Positions 1 to 6,931 of a stretch of DNA of 27,125 nucleotides are shown here, piece by piece. Below the pieces are notes generated by a model. It ran no database searches. It was not told the origin of the DNA and worked only from the letters and a program-made list of their open reading frames with translations. This DNA comes from Bifidobacterium breve (lineage in GTDB: Bacteria; Actinomycetota; Actinomycetes; Nanopelagicales; Nanopelagicaceae): contig CAMBOZ010000011.1 of assembly GCA_945869505.1 (NCBI GenBank), positions 1-27,125 of the forward strand, given 5' to 3'. The number at the start of each line of letters is the position of its first letter. The stretch's first letter is position 1. The position numbers and the translations under genes are program-made.

Positions 1-99
1 GACTTCTTCAACACCGGCGTTAAGTTGATTACTGATGACCCACAAGATGGAGTTCCATCAGAGACAACTGAATACGGTCTAGCAAACGCTTGGGGTTAA
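1..99 (+). CDS. C-terminal end of a sugar ABC transporter substrate-binding protein (partial)
   Basis: Only the last 32 codons are inside the window, in frame 1, ending with TAA at 97-99. The visible tail reads DFFNTGVKLITDD, then a short Pro/Glu-rich stretch, and ends GLANAWG. This resembles the C-terminal end of periplasmic sugar-binding proteins of the RbsB/Peripla_BP_4 type, where a 'tGv.LitD' element precedes a terminal signature describing the residue range. The assignment rests mainly on context: a cognate sugar permease and ATPase follow on the same strand. It would capture the substrate outside the cytoplasmic membrane and deliver it to the permease. The substrate cannot be read from this fragment. 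Confidence 0.65.
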   Translation, partial: DFFNTGVKLITDDPQDGVPSETTEYGLANAWG

Positions 100-136
100 T
101 CCCAGCTCTTTAGTGAATAACTAAAGAAGAGTGTTT

Positions 137-170
137 AAAGAGGGCGGCTGCTTCGGCAGTCGCCCTCTTT
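137..170 (+). terminator. Stable UUCG hairpin between binding-protein and permease genes
   Basis: Bases 137-151 pair with 156-170 to form a 15-bp stem (one G-U pair) closed by a C(TTCG)G tetraloop, an exceptionally stable RNA loop. The only T run is the TTT that forms the foot of the stem, so it is a weak or partial intrinsic terminator. It sits 38 nt after the binding-protein stop and about 100 nt before the permease start. In such transporter operons a hairpin in this place often limits read-through or protects the upstream message, so that binding protein outnumbers permease. That role is inferred here. Confidence 0.8.
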
Positions 171-273
171 AACTAGAACGACATTTGTAATAAGGTTTTA
201 GCACTAGGGTTCAGTTACCTAATAAGTTCAGTTAAATTCATATTGACAATTTTTAGCTTTGAAAGGATTCCAA

Positions 274-1317
274 GTGAGCCAAGATACGGCCGTCTACGAC
301 GCAGCATCAGAGTTTCAGGATCGCGCATCGTTTAGCCAAAAAATGCAAGCGCTTCTACATAAATATCCATGGCTAAGCTCAACAATGGTGCTAGTTGTAG
401 CATCTATAATCTTTAGTTTTTTCAATGAAAACTTTTTAACACCATCTAACTTCTCACTTATCCTTCAGCAAGTAGCGATCGTCGGTGCAGTAGCCGCCGG
501 ACAGACGCTAATTATTCTGACCGCTGGTATCGACCTTTCTTGTGGCGCTATCGCAGTCTTTTCATCAATGACGATGGCAAAATTAGTTCAAGGTACGCCT
601 GGCGAAGGTGAGCCAGTCGGTATCGCGATCTGGTTAGCATTTCCAGCCGGACTCCTTGTCGGAATGCTCGGTGGTGCAATTAACGGCTTCTTAGTAACAA
701 AAGTTAAATTGCCACCATTCATCGTTACCTTGGGTACATTCAACGTATTCCTCGCTCTAACCCTGACCCTAACCAAGGGAACTGTTCCTTCAATTGAGAT
801 GGATCCATTCCTATTAACCCTCGGTAATTATGTAGATCTCGGACCGTTCCGAGTTACAACTGGCGTTCTCTTTATGTTCGCTATGTATATGGTCTTGGCC
901 TTCGTCTTGCGCTACACCTCTTGGGGACGCCACGTATACGCAGTCGGCGATGATATTGATGCAGCGCGCTTGGCGGGTATTTCCGTTAACCGCGTGCTAA
1001 TGAGCGTTTACATTGTTGCTGGCCTTACCTTCGCACTCGCAGCCTGGATCGTAATTGGCCGCGTTACTGTGGCGAGCCCGAACACGGGTGGTGATCTAAA
1101 CCTCGATGCGATCACTGCGGTGGTTATTGGAGGTACCTCACTATTCGGTGGTCGCGGCACGATATTCGGCACGCTAATCGGCGCGGTTATCGTGGGTGTT
1201 TTCCGTAATGGTCTAACGCTTGCTGGCGTTGACTTGTACTACCAGCTCTTGGCTATCGGACTTCTTATTATCTTCGCCGTCTCGGTTGACCAATGGATCA
1301 GAAAGGCACGCAAATGA
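274..1317 (+). CDS. Sugar ABC transporter permease (FrcC/RbsC type, BPD_transp_2)
   Basis: A 347-residue polytopic inner-membrane protein with about nine to ten hydrophobic segments from residue 35 onward. It has the family's hallmark stretches GQTLIILTAGIDLS and GDDIDAARLAGI (the cytoplasmic loop that docks the ATPase) and GGTSLFGGRGTIFGTLIGA near the end. The reading frame is open from a TTG at 259, but GTG at 274 is preferred because AAAGGA at 262-267 lies 6 nt upstream. It forms the transmembrane channel of a CUT2-type importer with the preceding binding protein and the following ATPase. Its stop overlaps the ATPase start as ATGA. The substrate is inferred to be a monosaccharide or cyclitol because of the iol-like genes downstream. 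Confidence 0.92.
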   Translation: MSQDTAVYDAASEFQDRASFSQKMQALLHKYPWLSSTMVLVVASIIFSFFNENFLTPSNFSLILQQVAIVGAVAAGQTLIILTAGIDLSCGAIAVFSSMTMAKLVQGTPGEGEPVGIAIWLAFPAGLLVGMLGGAINGFLVTKVKLPPFIVTLGTFNVFLALTLTLTKGTVPSIEMDPFLLTLGNYVDLGPFRVTTGVLFMFAMYMVLAFVLRYTSWGRHVYAVGDDIDAARLAGISVNRVLMSVYIVAGLTFALAAWIVIGRVTVASPNTGGDLNLDAITAVVIGGTSLFGGRGTIFGTLIGAVIVGVFRNGLTLAGVDLYYQLLAIGLLIIFAVSVDQWIRKARK

Positions 1318-2108
1318 GTAAGAAACCAATTCTTCAAGCCGTTGGGCTAGCGAAGTCATACGGTCGCGTCATCGCACTAGATGGCTCTGACTTGGAACTC
1401 TTTCCTGGTGAAGTTCTCGCAGTAGTCGGCGATAACGGAGCTGGTAAGTCAACAATGATCAAATGTTTATCGGGCGCGGAAGTTCCTGATGAGGGTCAGA
1501 TAATTCTTGATGGGCAAGAAGTTTCATTTAAGCGACCACAAGATGGACGTCATGCCGGAATTGAAACTGTGTATCAGACACTTGCTGTTGCACCGGCTCT
1601 CGATATCGCCGCCAATCTTTTCCTAGGTCGCGAAATGCGCAAGAAGGGCCCACTTGGATCAGTTCTTCGTATGATCGATAGCTCTGGAATGCGTAAGGCT
1701 GCGAAAGAACATATCTCAGCCCTTGGTATCGGAACCATTCAGAACATTGCGCAGGCTGTTGAAACACTCTCTGGTGGTCAGCGTCAGGCTGTTGCTGTAG
1801 CTCGCGCTGCTGCATTCGGCCAGAAAGTGATCATCCTTGATGAGCCAACTGCAGCACTTGGTGTTCGTGAATCACGTCAGGTACTCAAGCTAATCGAATC
1901 ACTTCGTGATCGCGGTATGCCGGTAATCTTGATTTCACACAACATGCCTCAGGTCTTTGAAGTTGCAGATCGCATCCAGGTACAACGCCTCGGAAAGCGC
2001 GCTGCAGTTGTTACTCCAAAGAGCCATTCAATGAACGATGTTGTTGCGATTATGACTGGTGCTATGACAGTTGATAAGAAAGACCAAGCACTCAGTTCAG
2101 TTCGTTAA
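1314..2108 (+). CDS. Single-domain sugar ABC transporter ATPase (FrcA type)
   Basis: A 264-residue ATP-binding subunit. Walker A is GDNGAGKST (39-47), the ABC signature LSGGQ (152-156) and Walker B VIILDEP (172-178); a switch His lies in LISHNM. RbsA/XylG-type ATPases carry two fused ABC cassettes. This protein has one, as in fructose FrcA, so it should act as a homodimer. The ATG at 1314 overlaps the permease stop (ATGA) and has AGAAAGG just upstream; an in-frame ATG at 1293 lies inside the permease and is not favoured. It powers import by the adjacent permease. A GMC oxidoreductase follows 28 nt later, probably in the same transcript. Confidence 0.92.
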   Translation: MSKKPILQAVGLAKSYGRVIALDGSDLELFPGEVLAVVGDNGAGKSTMIKCLSGAEVPDEGQIILDGQEVSFKRPQDGRHAGIETVYQTLAVAPALDIAANLFLGREMRKKGPLGSVLRMIDSSGMRKAAKEHISALGIGTIQNIAQAVETLSGGQRQAVAVARAAAFGQKVIILDEPTAALGVRESRQVLKLIESLRDRGMPVILISHNMPQVFEVADRIQVQRLGKRAAVVTPKSHSMNDVVAIMTGAMTVDKKDQALSSVR

Positions 2109-2136
2109 TCTCAAAGTAAAAGTAGACCTAAAAACA

Positions 2137-3630
2137 ATGGCCACTCCGGTTCGTATTGAATCGGATGTGGTCATTGTTGGTTCTGGGATGGGTGGAGCAA
2201 CAACTGCCTATGCCCTGGCAAATAAGGGCGTAAAGACCTTGGTGTTGGAACGCGGCGAACGCATGCCGCGCGAGCCAGAGAACTGGTCACCTTCAGAAAT
2301 CTTTATGAAGACTCGGTACAAGCCCAATGAAAAATGGGTGGATGAGAAAGAGAGAGAGTTTGTTCCCGGCGTTCATTACTTTGTCGGCGGAAATAGCAAA
2401 GTTTATGGCGCATCTCTTCCCCGATTTAGCCGATTCGATTTCGGATTAATAAAGCACCAAGAAGGAATGTCACCGGCTTGGCCTTTTACATACGATGATT
2501 TAGAACCGTATTACTACGGCGCAGAAGAGTTATATCGCGTTCATGGTGATGCGCAGAATATTTACGGCAACACGCGCAGTACCCCATTCCCTTATCCTGC
2601 AATGAAACATGAGCCTTACGTTGAAGAACTCGGTAAGCGATTGACGAAGGCGGGCGTGCGCCCACATTCGAATTCAATGGGAATTGACTTGGGGCCAGGT
2701 GGAAAGTGCATCCGCTGTAAAACTTGTGATGGTTTTGTTTGTAAGTTAGATGCCAAAAGTGATGCTGAAGTAAATGCCTTGAATCCTGCGATCGCAACTG
2801 GCCACGTAACTTTGATGACCTCGGTGCAAGTAAATCGAATTGTTTTATCGGATGATGGAAAATCGGTAAGCCACCTGGAAGCTACTCGCAATGGGGAGCA
2901 GTTAGAAATTCACGGCAAGAAATTTGTAATTTCTGCAGGATCAGTAAATACCGCAGCGCTCTTGCTGCGCTCTGGCGTTGCCAATTCATCTGATCAAGTC
3001 GGACGCAATTTTATGATGCATAACAACAGTCACATTGCTGCTGTAGACATGCGCCGCAAGAACGATGTCACCTTTCAGAAAACACTCTCTTTCACCGACT
3101 GGTATTTAGATGGCGGCAAGGGTTATCCGCTCGGTGCTGTTCAGTTAATCGGAAAAGTGCAAGGCATAATGATGAAGTCTTTTGCTAAGCACGTTCCGCT
3201 TCCACTGCTTAATTTGATTTCAGATCACAGCGTTGAATTTGTGGTGATGAGCGAGGATCTACCGCATCCTGATAACCGCGTAACTATCGCTAAAAACGGA
3301 GCGATCAAGATCGCCCGCAAATCTGTTGGTATGAAGACACATATGGAACTTCTGCGCCGCGCCAAGAAAGTATTGCGCAAGGCGGGCTATCAAGGGATCT
3401 TTAGACAGCCCTTCGATATTTCAATGAACTCACATCAGTGCGGAACAACTGTGGCCGGCAACGATCCGCGCACCAGCGTCGTAGACGGATACTGCCGCAG
3501 CCACGATCATCACAATCTTTATCTAATTGATGGTGGATTCTTCCCATCATCTGCGGCTATGAATCCGGCGCTGACGATCGCCGCGCAAGCACTGCGCGTT
3601 GTTGCCGAATCCGATCTTGCGAAAGTTTAA
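2137..3630 (+). CDS. GMC-family FAD-dependent oxidoreductase
   Basis: A 497-residue flavoprotein of the glucose-methanol-choline family. The N-terminus carries the Rossmann FAD motif VVIVGSGMGGATTAYALA (11-28). The C-terminal GMC_oxred_C domain carries HQCGTT, with the expected catalytic His, and later MNPALTI with the paired Asn. Mid-protein there is a cysteine-rich insertion, GGKCIRCKTCDGFVCK, seen in an actinobacterial/proteobacterial GMC subgroup. Known members oxidise alcohol or sugar hydroxyls to carbonyls. Position in the transporter operon suggests it oxidises the imported sugar or cyclitol; the exact substrate is unknown. ATG 2137 is chosen because the FAD motif then lies close to the N-terminus; a TTG-initiated form from 2071 would overlap the ATPase gene. 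No signal peptide is seen. Confidence 0.88.
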   Translation: MATPVRIESDVVIVGSGMGGATTAYALANKGVKTLVLERGERMPREPENWSPSEIFMKTRYKPNEKWVDEKEREFVPGVHYFVGGNSKVYGASLPRFSRFDFGLIKHQEGMSPAWPFTYDDLEPYYYGAEELYRVHGDAQNIYGNTRSTPFPYPAMKHEPYVEELGKRLTKAGVRPHSNSMGIDLGPGGKCIRCKTCDGFVCKLDAKSDAEVNALNPAIATGHVTLMTSVQVNRIVLSDDGKSVSHLEATRNGEQLEIHGKKFVISAGSVNTAALLLRSGVANSSDQVGRNFMMHNNSHIAAVDMRRKNDVTFQKTLSFTDWYLDGGKGYPLGAVQLIGKVQGIMMKSFAKHVPLPLLNLISDHSVEFVVMSEDLPHPDNRVTIAKNGAIKIARKSVGMKTHMELLRRAKKVLRKAGYQGIFRQPFDISMNSHQCGTTVAGNDPRTSVVDGYCRSHDHHNLYLIDGGFFPSSAAMNPALTIAAQALRVVAESDLAKV

Positions 3631-4490
3631 GAAAGCCCCAAGACGCGCGTAAGTTCATTATGTAAATCTTTCGGATCTACATCAACTCCGGTCCAATACT
3701 CGATTGCGATTACCGCTTGATTAACTACCATTCCCAAACCTTGCAGTGTGGTTGCTCCGCGCTTACCAGCTTCGGTTAGGAAGTATGTCTGTGGGGGATT
3801 AACGATTACATCAGCCGCCAACATTCCGAGGCGTATTGAATCAAAGTTAATATCTTGTTTTCCTTCGGTATTAACCATTCCCATTGATGTCGAGTTAATT
3901 ACTACTTCGGCATCGAGCGGAATTTCATATGTCTTATTCCACTCTACAAATTCAGCGCTGGCTTTAGTTTTATCGTTTAATAAAGCGGTCAGCTCTTCTC
4001 CGCGAGCGCGTGAGCGATTTACAACATAGAACTTACTCGCACCCGCTAAAGCCAGTTCAACCGCAATTGCCCGCGCTGCCCCGCCTGCGCCAAGCAGAAC
4101 AATGGTTTTTCCATTCGCAGGAGTGATCTCTAAAAATGATTTAAGAAAACCTTTGCCGTCGGTATTTTCACCAATTAATTTGCCGTCGCGATTTACCGCG
4201 CAATTCACTGCGCCAATTAAGGAAGCGGATTCCCCCAGGCTATCTAAATACTTGATCACTTCGACTTTGTGCGGGATCGAACAGTTAAAACCCTTCCAAT
4301 TCATCGCCTTAGCGCCTGCTACAGCCGCGCCCAGCTGGTCGGGGTTCACTTCACAGTTGATGTAGCGAAAGTGGAGGTTATTGGCCCTATAAGAGGCTTC
4401 CACCATTGCAACCGTTGGATTTGAGTCAGAACCTTGCGAGAAACTGCCAGTTAATTCGTGGAGGAAGGATCCGCCTATATCCATAGTCAT
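3627..4490 (-). CDS. Shikimate/quinate dehydrogenase-family protein, divergent
   Basis: A 287-residue AroE-family protein. The family Lys lies in NCSIPHK (Lys75), the paired Asp in ENTDGKG (Asp111), and the NADP(H) Rossmann motif is GAGGAAR (134-140), followed by VVNRSRAR, which suits NADP phosphate binding. A late GLGMVVNQA segment is also typical. The N-terminal substrate loop of true AroE (xxHSxSPxxHN) is not present: the equivalent region reads TGSFSQGSDSNPT. It may therefore use quinate, an aminoshikimate-like or a cyclitol-derived compound and not shikimate. It converges on the GMC gene with shared TTAA stops and diverges from the iolE-like gene. The first of two Mets (4490, 4484) has AAGG about 7 nt upstream. 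Confidence 0.8.
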   Translation of the reverse strand: MTMDIGGSFLHELTGSFSQGSDSNPTVAMVEASYRANNLHFRYINCEVNPDQLGAAVAGAKAMNWKGFNCSIPHKVEVIKYLDSLGESASLIGAVNCAVNRDGKLIGENTDGKGFLKSFLEITPANGKTIVLLGAGGAARAIAVELALAGASKFYVVNRSRARGEELTALLNDKTKASAEFVEWNKTYEIPLDAEVVINSTSMGMVNTEGKQDINFDSIRLGMLAADVIVNPPQTYFLTEAGKRGATTLQGLGMVVNQAVIAIEYWTGVDVDPKDLHNELTRVLGLS

Positions 4491-4512
4491 GTTCAGACCT
4501 TATCGCGCAAGT

Positions 4513-4518
4513 TATGAT
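4513..4518 (+). promoter_or_regulatory. Putative -10 box for a leaderless iolE-like transcript
   Basis: TATGAT (5 of 6 matches to TATAAT) ends exactly 6 nt before the ATG at 4525, so transcription would begin at or next to the start codon. No Shine-Dalgarno sequence precedes this ATG. There is no convincing -35 box. Confidence 0.5.
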
Positions 4519-4524
4519 CAGCCA

Positions 4525-5439
4525 ATGACCGCGACATTTTTACAACGAATTGCATCCGCGCCAATTTCTTGGGGAATTTGTGAAGTTCCAGGTTGGGGCG
4601 CGATGTTACCTACTAAACGAGTTCTATCTGAGATGACTAGCCTTGGATTACCTGCAACAGAACTTGGTGCACCTGGTTTCTTCTCTGATGATTCGGCAGA
4701 ACTTAAAGATCAATTAGCGGAATTTAAAATGTCAATGATCGGTGGATTTACTCCGGTTGTCTTGCACGATAAGTCACAAGAAAAAGCAACGGTTGAAATG
4801 GCGCTGAAGACTAGTAAGAAATTTCAAGAGATCGGCGCAACTCACTTTGTTTCATCACCAGTGCAAAGTTGGGATTGGGCTAACCCAGAAGAACTCAGCA
4901 ACGATGAAGTCAAACAGTTCTTTAAGGTTTTGGCCGAAGTAGATCAAATTTGTAAAGATCACGGACTTGTTCAAGTAGTGCATCCACATTTACAAACTGT
5001 CGTTGAAACAAAGCGAGATATTGATCGTGTCGTAGAAAACTCAGATGTTATGTGGTGTTTAGATACCGGACATATGACAATCGGTGGCCAAGACACTGTT
5101 GAATTTGCTAAGAAATATGCCAGCCGTGTTGGCCACGTGCACTTAAAAGATGTGAATATGAAATCTGTTCCACCTGTGCTTGCTCGCCAACAGAGCATTA
5201 TGGAAGGCGTTCAGAAAGGTTTATTCACTCCACTTGGACAAGGTGATGTACCAATTCTCGAAACAATTTTGGCGCTGGAAAGCGCTGGCTATCAAGGCTG
5301 GTATGTAATTGAACAAGATGTCGCAATCACTGGTGAAATGCCTGGTGTTGGCGAAGGCCCAATCACAGGTATGAAACAATCTGTCGATTATTTACACAAC
5401 GTTGTTGCACCTGCTGTAGCAAATTTAAAAACCAAATAA
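4525..5439 (+). CDS. iolE: IolE-like TIM-barrel protein (inosose dehydratase / sugar isomerase-epimerase)
   Basis: A 304-residue AP_endonuc_2/xylose-isomerase-like TIM barrel. It opens with RIASAPISWGICEVPGWG (8-25), the diagnostic N-terminus of actinobacterial inosose dehydratases. Likely metal ligands follow the family pattern: VHPH (His153/His155), CLDTGH (Asp180, His183), HVHLKD (His204/His206) and VIEQD (Glu263). IolE removes water from 2-keto-myo-inositol in myo-inositol breakdown. The iolG-like gene follows 22 nt later, supporting the assignment, although iolB, iolC, iolD and iolJ are not in this window. A frame-open ATG at 4489 would add 12 unrelated residues; ATG 4525 fits both the homology and the -10 box. 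Confidence 0.82.
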   Translation: MTATFLQRIASAPISWGICEVPGWGAMLPTKRVLSEMTSLGLPATELGAPGFFSDDSAELKDQLAEFKMSMIGGFTPVVLHDKSQEKATVEMALKTSKKFQEIGATHFVSSPVQSWDWANPEELSNDEVKQFFKVLAEVDQICKDHGLVQVVHPHLQTVVETKRDIDRVVENSDVMWCLDTGHMTIGGQDTVEFAKKYASRVGHVHLKDVNMKSVPPVLARQQSIMEGVQKGLFTPLGQGDVPILETILALESAGYQGWYVIEQDVAITGEMPGVGEGPITGMKQSVDYLHNVVAPAVANLKTK

Positions 5440-5461
5440 GAAAACGAACTGGGAGTAAAAA

Positions 5462-6445
5462 GTGTCTGATATTCGCGTAGGTGTCATCGGTGTAGGAATC
5501 ATGGGAGCTGGCCACGCCAGATACATCACAGACTCTGTTGACGGTGCCGTAGTCACCGCATTCTTCGATCTTGATGCAGCGCGCATGGATGCCCTGGCAA
5601 ATGAGTTATCTGCTAAATCAGGTGCCACAATTAATAAGCACTCCTCAGTCGCTGATCTAATCAATGACCCAACCGTGGATGCGGTAATCATCTGTTCACC
5701 CGATGGCCTGCATCCAGAGCATCTTGAACTCTGCGTCAAGGCCGGAAAGCCAACGCTCTGCGAGAAGCCACTAGCCCCCCGTTTAGAAGATGCTAAGAAG
5801 ATTGCCGAAATCGTTAAATCATCCGGTGTTCCTGTAGCCCTCGGATTTATGCGACGTTTTGATCCCGGTTACATTCAATTAAAGAAAGAGATTCAATCTG
5901 GAAAATATGGTGAGGTTGTGCAGATCCGCGCAGTAACTCGCAATGTTGCCTCTCCTGGCGCAACAACTGCCGGCATGATTTCAAATTCAGCTGTTCACGA
6001 ATTCGATATTGCGCGTTGGTTACTAGAAGAAGAATTCACCACTGTTTCTGTGGCCTACGCCAAGAAGACCACGCACGCTGTTCCGGATATTCACGATGTG
6101 ATCAGCATTATTTCCCACACTGAATCAGGTGTATTAATGACTGTCGATAACTGTGCAAACAGCACTTATGGATACGACGTTCGCGTAGAAGTTTTGATGC
6201 AAAATGGTTCTCTAGAACTAAATAACCTCGGTGATTTAACGATTAGCTTTGGTTTTGAACTTCCTGCTCGCAAAGCCGGACGCCTTCACGATAACTGGAT
6301 CGGTCGCTTCACAGATGCTTACATCGGTGAATTGCGCGCTTGGGTCGCCTCAATTAAAGATGGCGTAGCAAATCCAAATTTAGCCACCGTCGATGACGGT
6401 ATCGCCGCAAGCATTGCCTGCGAAAAAGGAATTGCTTCGCTTTAA
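5462..6445 (+). CDS. Gfo/Idh/MocA-family dehydrogenase, inositol 2-dehydrogenase-like (IolG-like)
   Basis: A 327-residue NAD(P)-dependent dehydrogenase. The Rossmann motif is GVIGVGIMGAG (7-17), the conserved cofactor and catalytic motif is EKP (101-103, Lys102), and GFMRRFDPGY (128-137) closely matches inositol 2-dehydrogenases. The catalytic His is His179 in SAVHEFDIARWL. The Asp four residues before that His in IolG-type enzymes (D172 in Bacillus IolG numbering, as I recall it) is Asn175 here (codon AAT), so substrate or activity may differ. It starts with GTG at 5462, with GGGAG at 5451-5455 upstream. It would oxidise a cyclitol to the ketone used by the IolE-like enzyme encoded just upstream. 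Its stop overlaps the opposite gene's stop in TTAA. Confidence 0.85.
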   Translation: MSDIRVGVIGVGIMGAGHARYITDSVDGAVVTAFFDLDAARMDALANELSAKSGATINKHSSVADLINDPTVDAVIICSPDGLHPEHLELCVKAGKPTLCEKPLAPRLEDAKKIAEIVKSSGVPVALGFMRRFDPGYIQLKKEIQSGKYGEVVQIRAVTRNVASPGATTAGMISNSAVHEFDIARWLLEEEFTTVSVAYAKKTTHAVPDIHDVISIISHTESGVLMTVDNCANSTYGYDVRVEVLMQNGSLELNNLGDLTISFGFELPARKAGRLHDNWIGRFTDAYIGELRAWVASIKDGVANPNLATVDDGIAASIACEKGIASL

Positions 6446-6729
6446 AGCGCATCCATAACGGTGATCGTTTCGCCAAATACATAATTTGGTCCGATCGCCT
6501 GCCAGGCTTTGCTGTTCTCATTAACCATATGCGCATCCCAAGATGGGCGATCGCTCCAGATCTCCCAAACGTTAACGACATCGGGTTTTTGAGTATCGCG
6601 ATAGATATCAATGAATTCGCAGCCAGCTTCGGTGCGAATTACCGCAATATGGCTCTTTAGTTTTGAAACGAACTCATCAAATTGGCCAGGCTTTACATTT
6701 ACTTCCACGAATAAAAATACTTTGCTCAT
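6442..6729 (-). CDS. Antibiotic biosynthesis monooxygenase (ABM)-domain protein
   Basis: A 95-residue single-domain protein of the dimeric alpha-beta-barrel ABM/YgiN type. It starts MSKVFLFVEVNVKPGQFDEF, continues with the EAGCEFIDIYRD core strand and a VWEIWSDRPSWDAH segment, and ends FGETITVMDAL; length and pattern fit the family. Such proteins act as quinol-type monooxygenases or as small-molecule-binding dimers, so the reaction is uncertain. The start is ATG at 6729, where homology begins; a longer frame reaches 6759 but runs into the neighbouring terminator. Its TAA stop shares a TTAA with the iolG-like stop on the other strand. It could be transcribed alone from the roughly 30 nt between it and the tRNA terminator. 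Confidence 0.82.
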   Translation of the reverse strand: MSKVFLFVEVNVKPGQFDEFVSKLKSHIAVIRTEAGCEFIDIYRDTQKPDVVNVWEIWSDRPSWDAHMVNENSKAWQAIGPNYVFGETITVMDAL

Positions 6730-6760
6730 GTGCCTCACGCTATCTCTATTTGGCGGCAAT

Positions 6761-6800
6761 AAAAAGAAAAGCCTTCCGGTGTGAAAGGCACCGAAAGGCT
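6761..6800 (-). terminator. Intrinsic terminator of tRNA-Arg
   Basis: On the minus strand, an 11-bp stem with one A-C mismatch (6770-6781 with 6789-6800) and a 7-nt loop is followed by a T-rich tail (complement of 6761-6770). It lies just downstream of the tRNA 3' end. Confidence 0.85.
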
Positions 6801-6807
6801 CATCTCG

Positions 6808-6880
6808 TGCGCGCGAAGGGATTCGAACCCCTAACCTTCTGATCCGTAGTCAGATGCTCTATCCGTTGAGCTACGCACGC
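6808..6880 (-). tRNA. tRNA-Arg (anticodon ACG)
   Basis: A complete 73-nt cloverleaf on the minus strand. The acceptor stem GCGTGCG pairs with CGCGCGC (one G-U), the discriminator base is A, the anticodon loop is CTACGGA with anticodon ACG, and the T-arm is AGGGG-TTCGAAT-CCCTT. The 3' CCA is not encoded, unlike the two serine tRNAs in this window. The ACG anticodon is normally deaminated to ICG and reads CGU/CGC/CGA. Confidence 0.96.
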
Positions 6881-6931
6881 CTATTTACTTGTATTACAGG
6901 TTAACACCCGTCTGCGAATAGTACAGGCTTT

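Noticed and set aside
243..248. Perfect TTGACA (-35 box) before the permease gene
   Set aside because: No -10-like hexamer lies 16-18 nt downstream, and that region holds the ribosome-binding site, so a promoter here is not supported.
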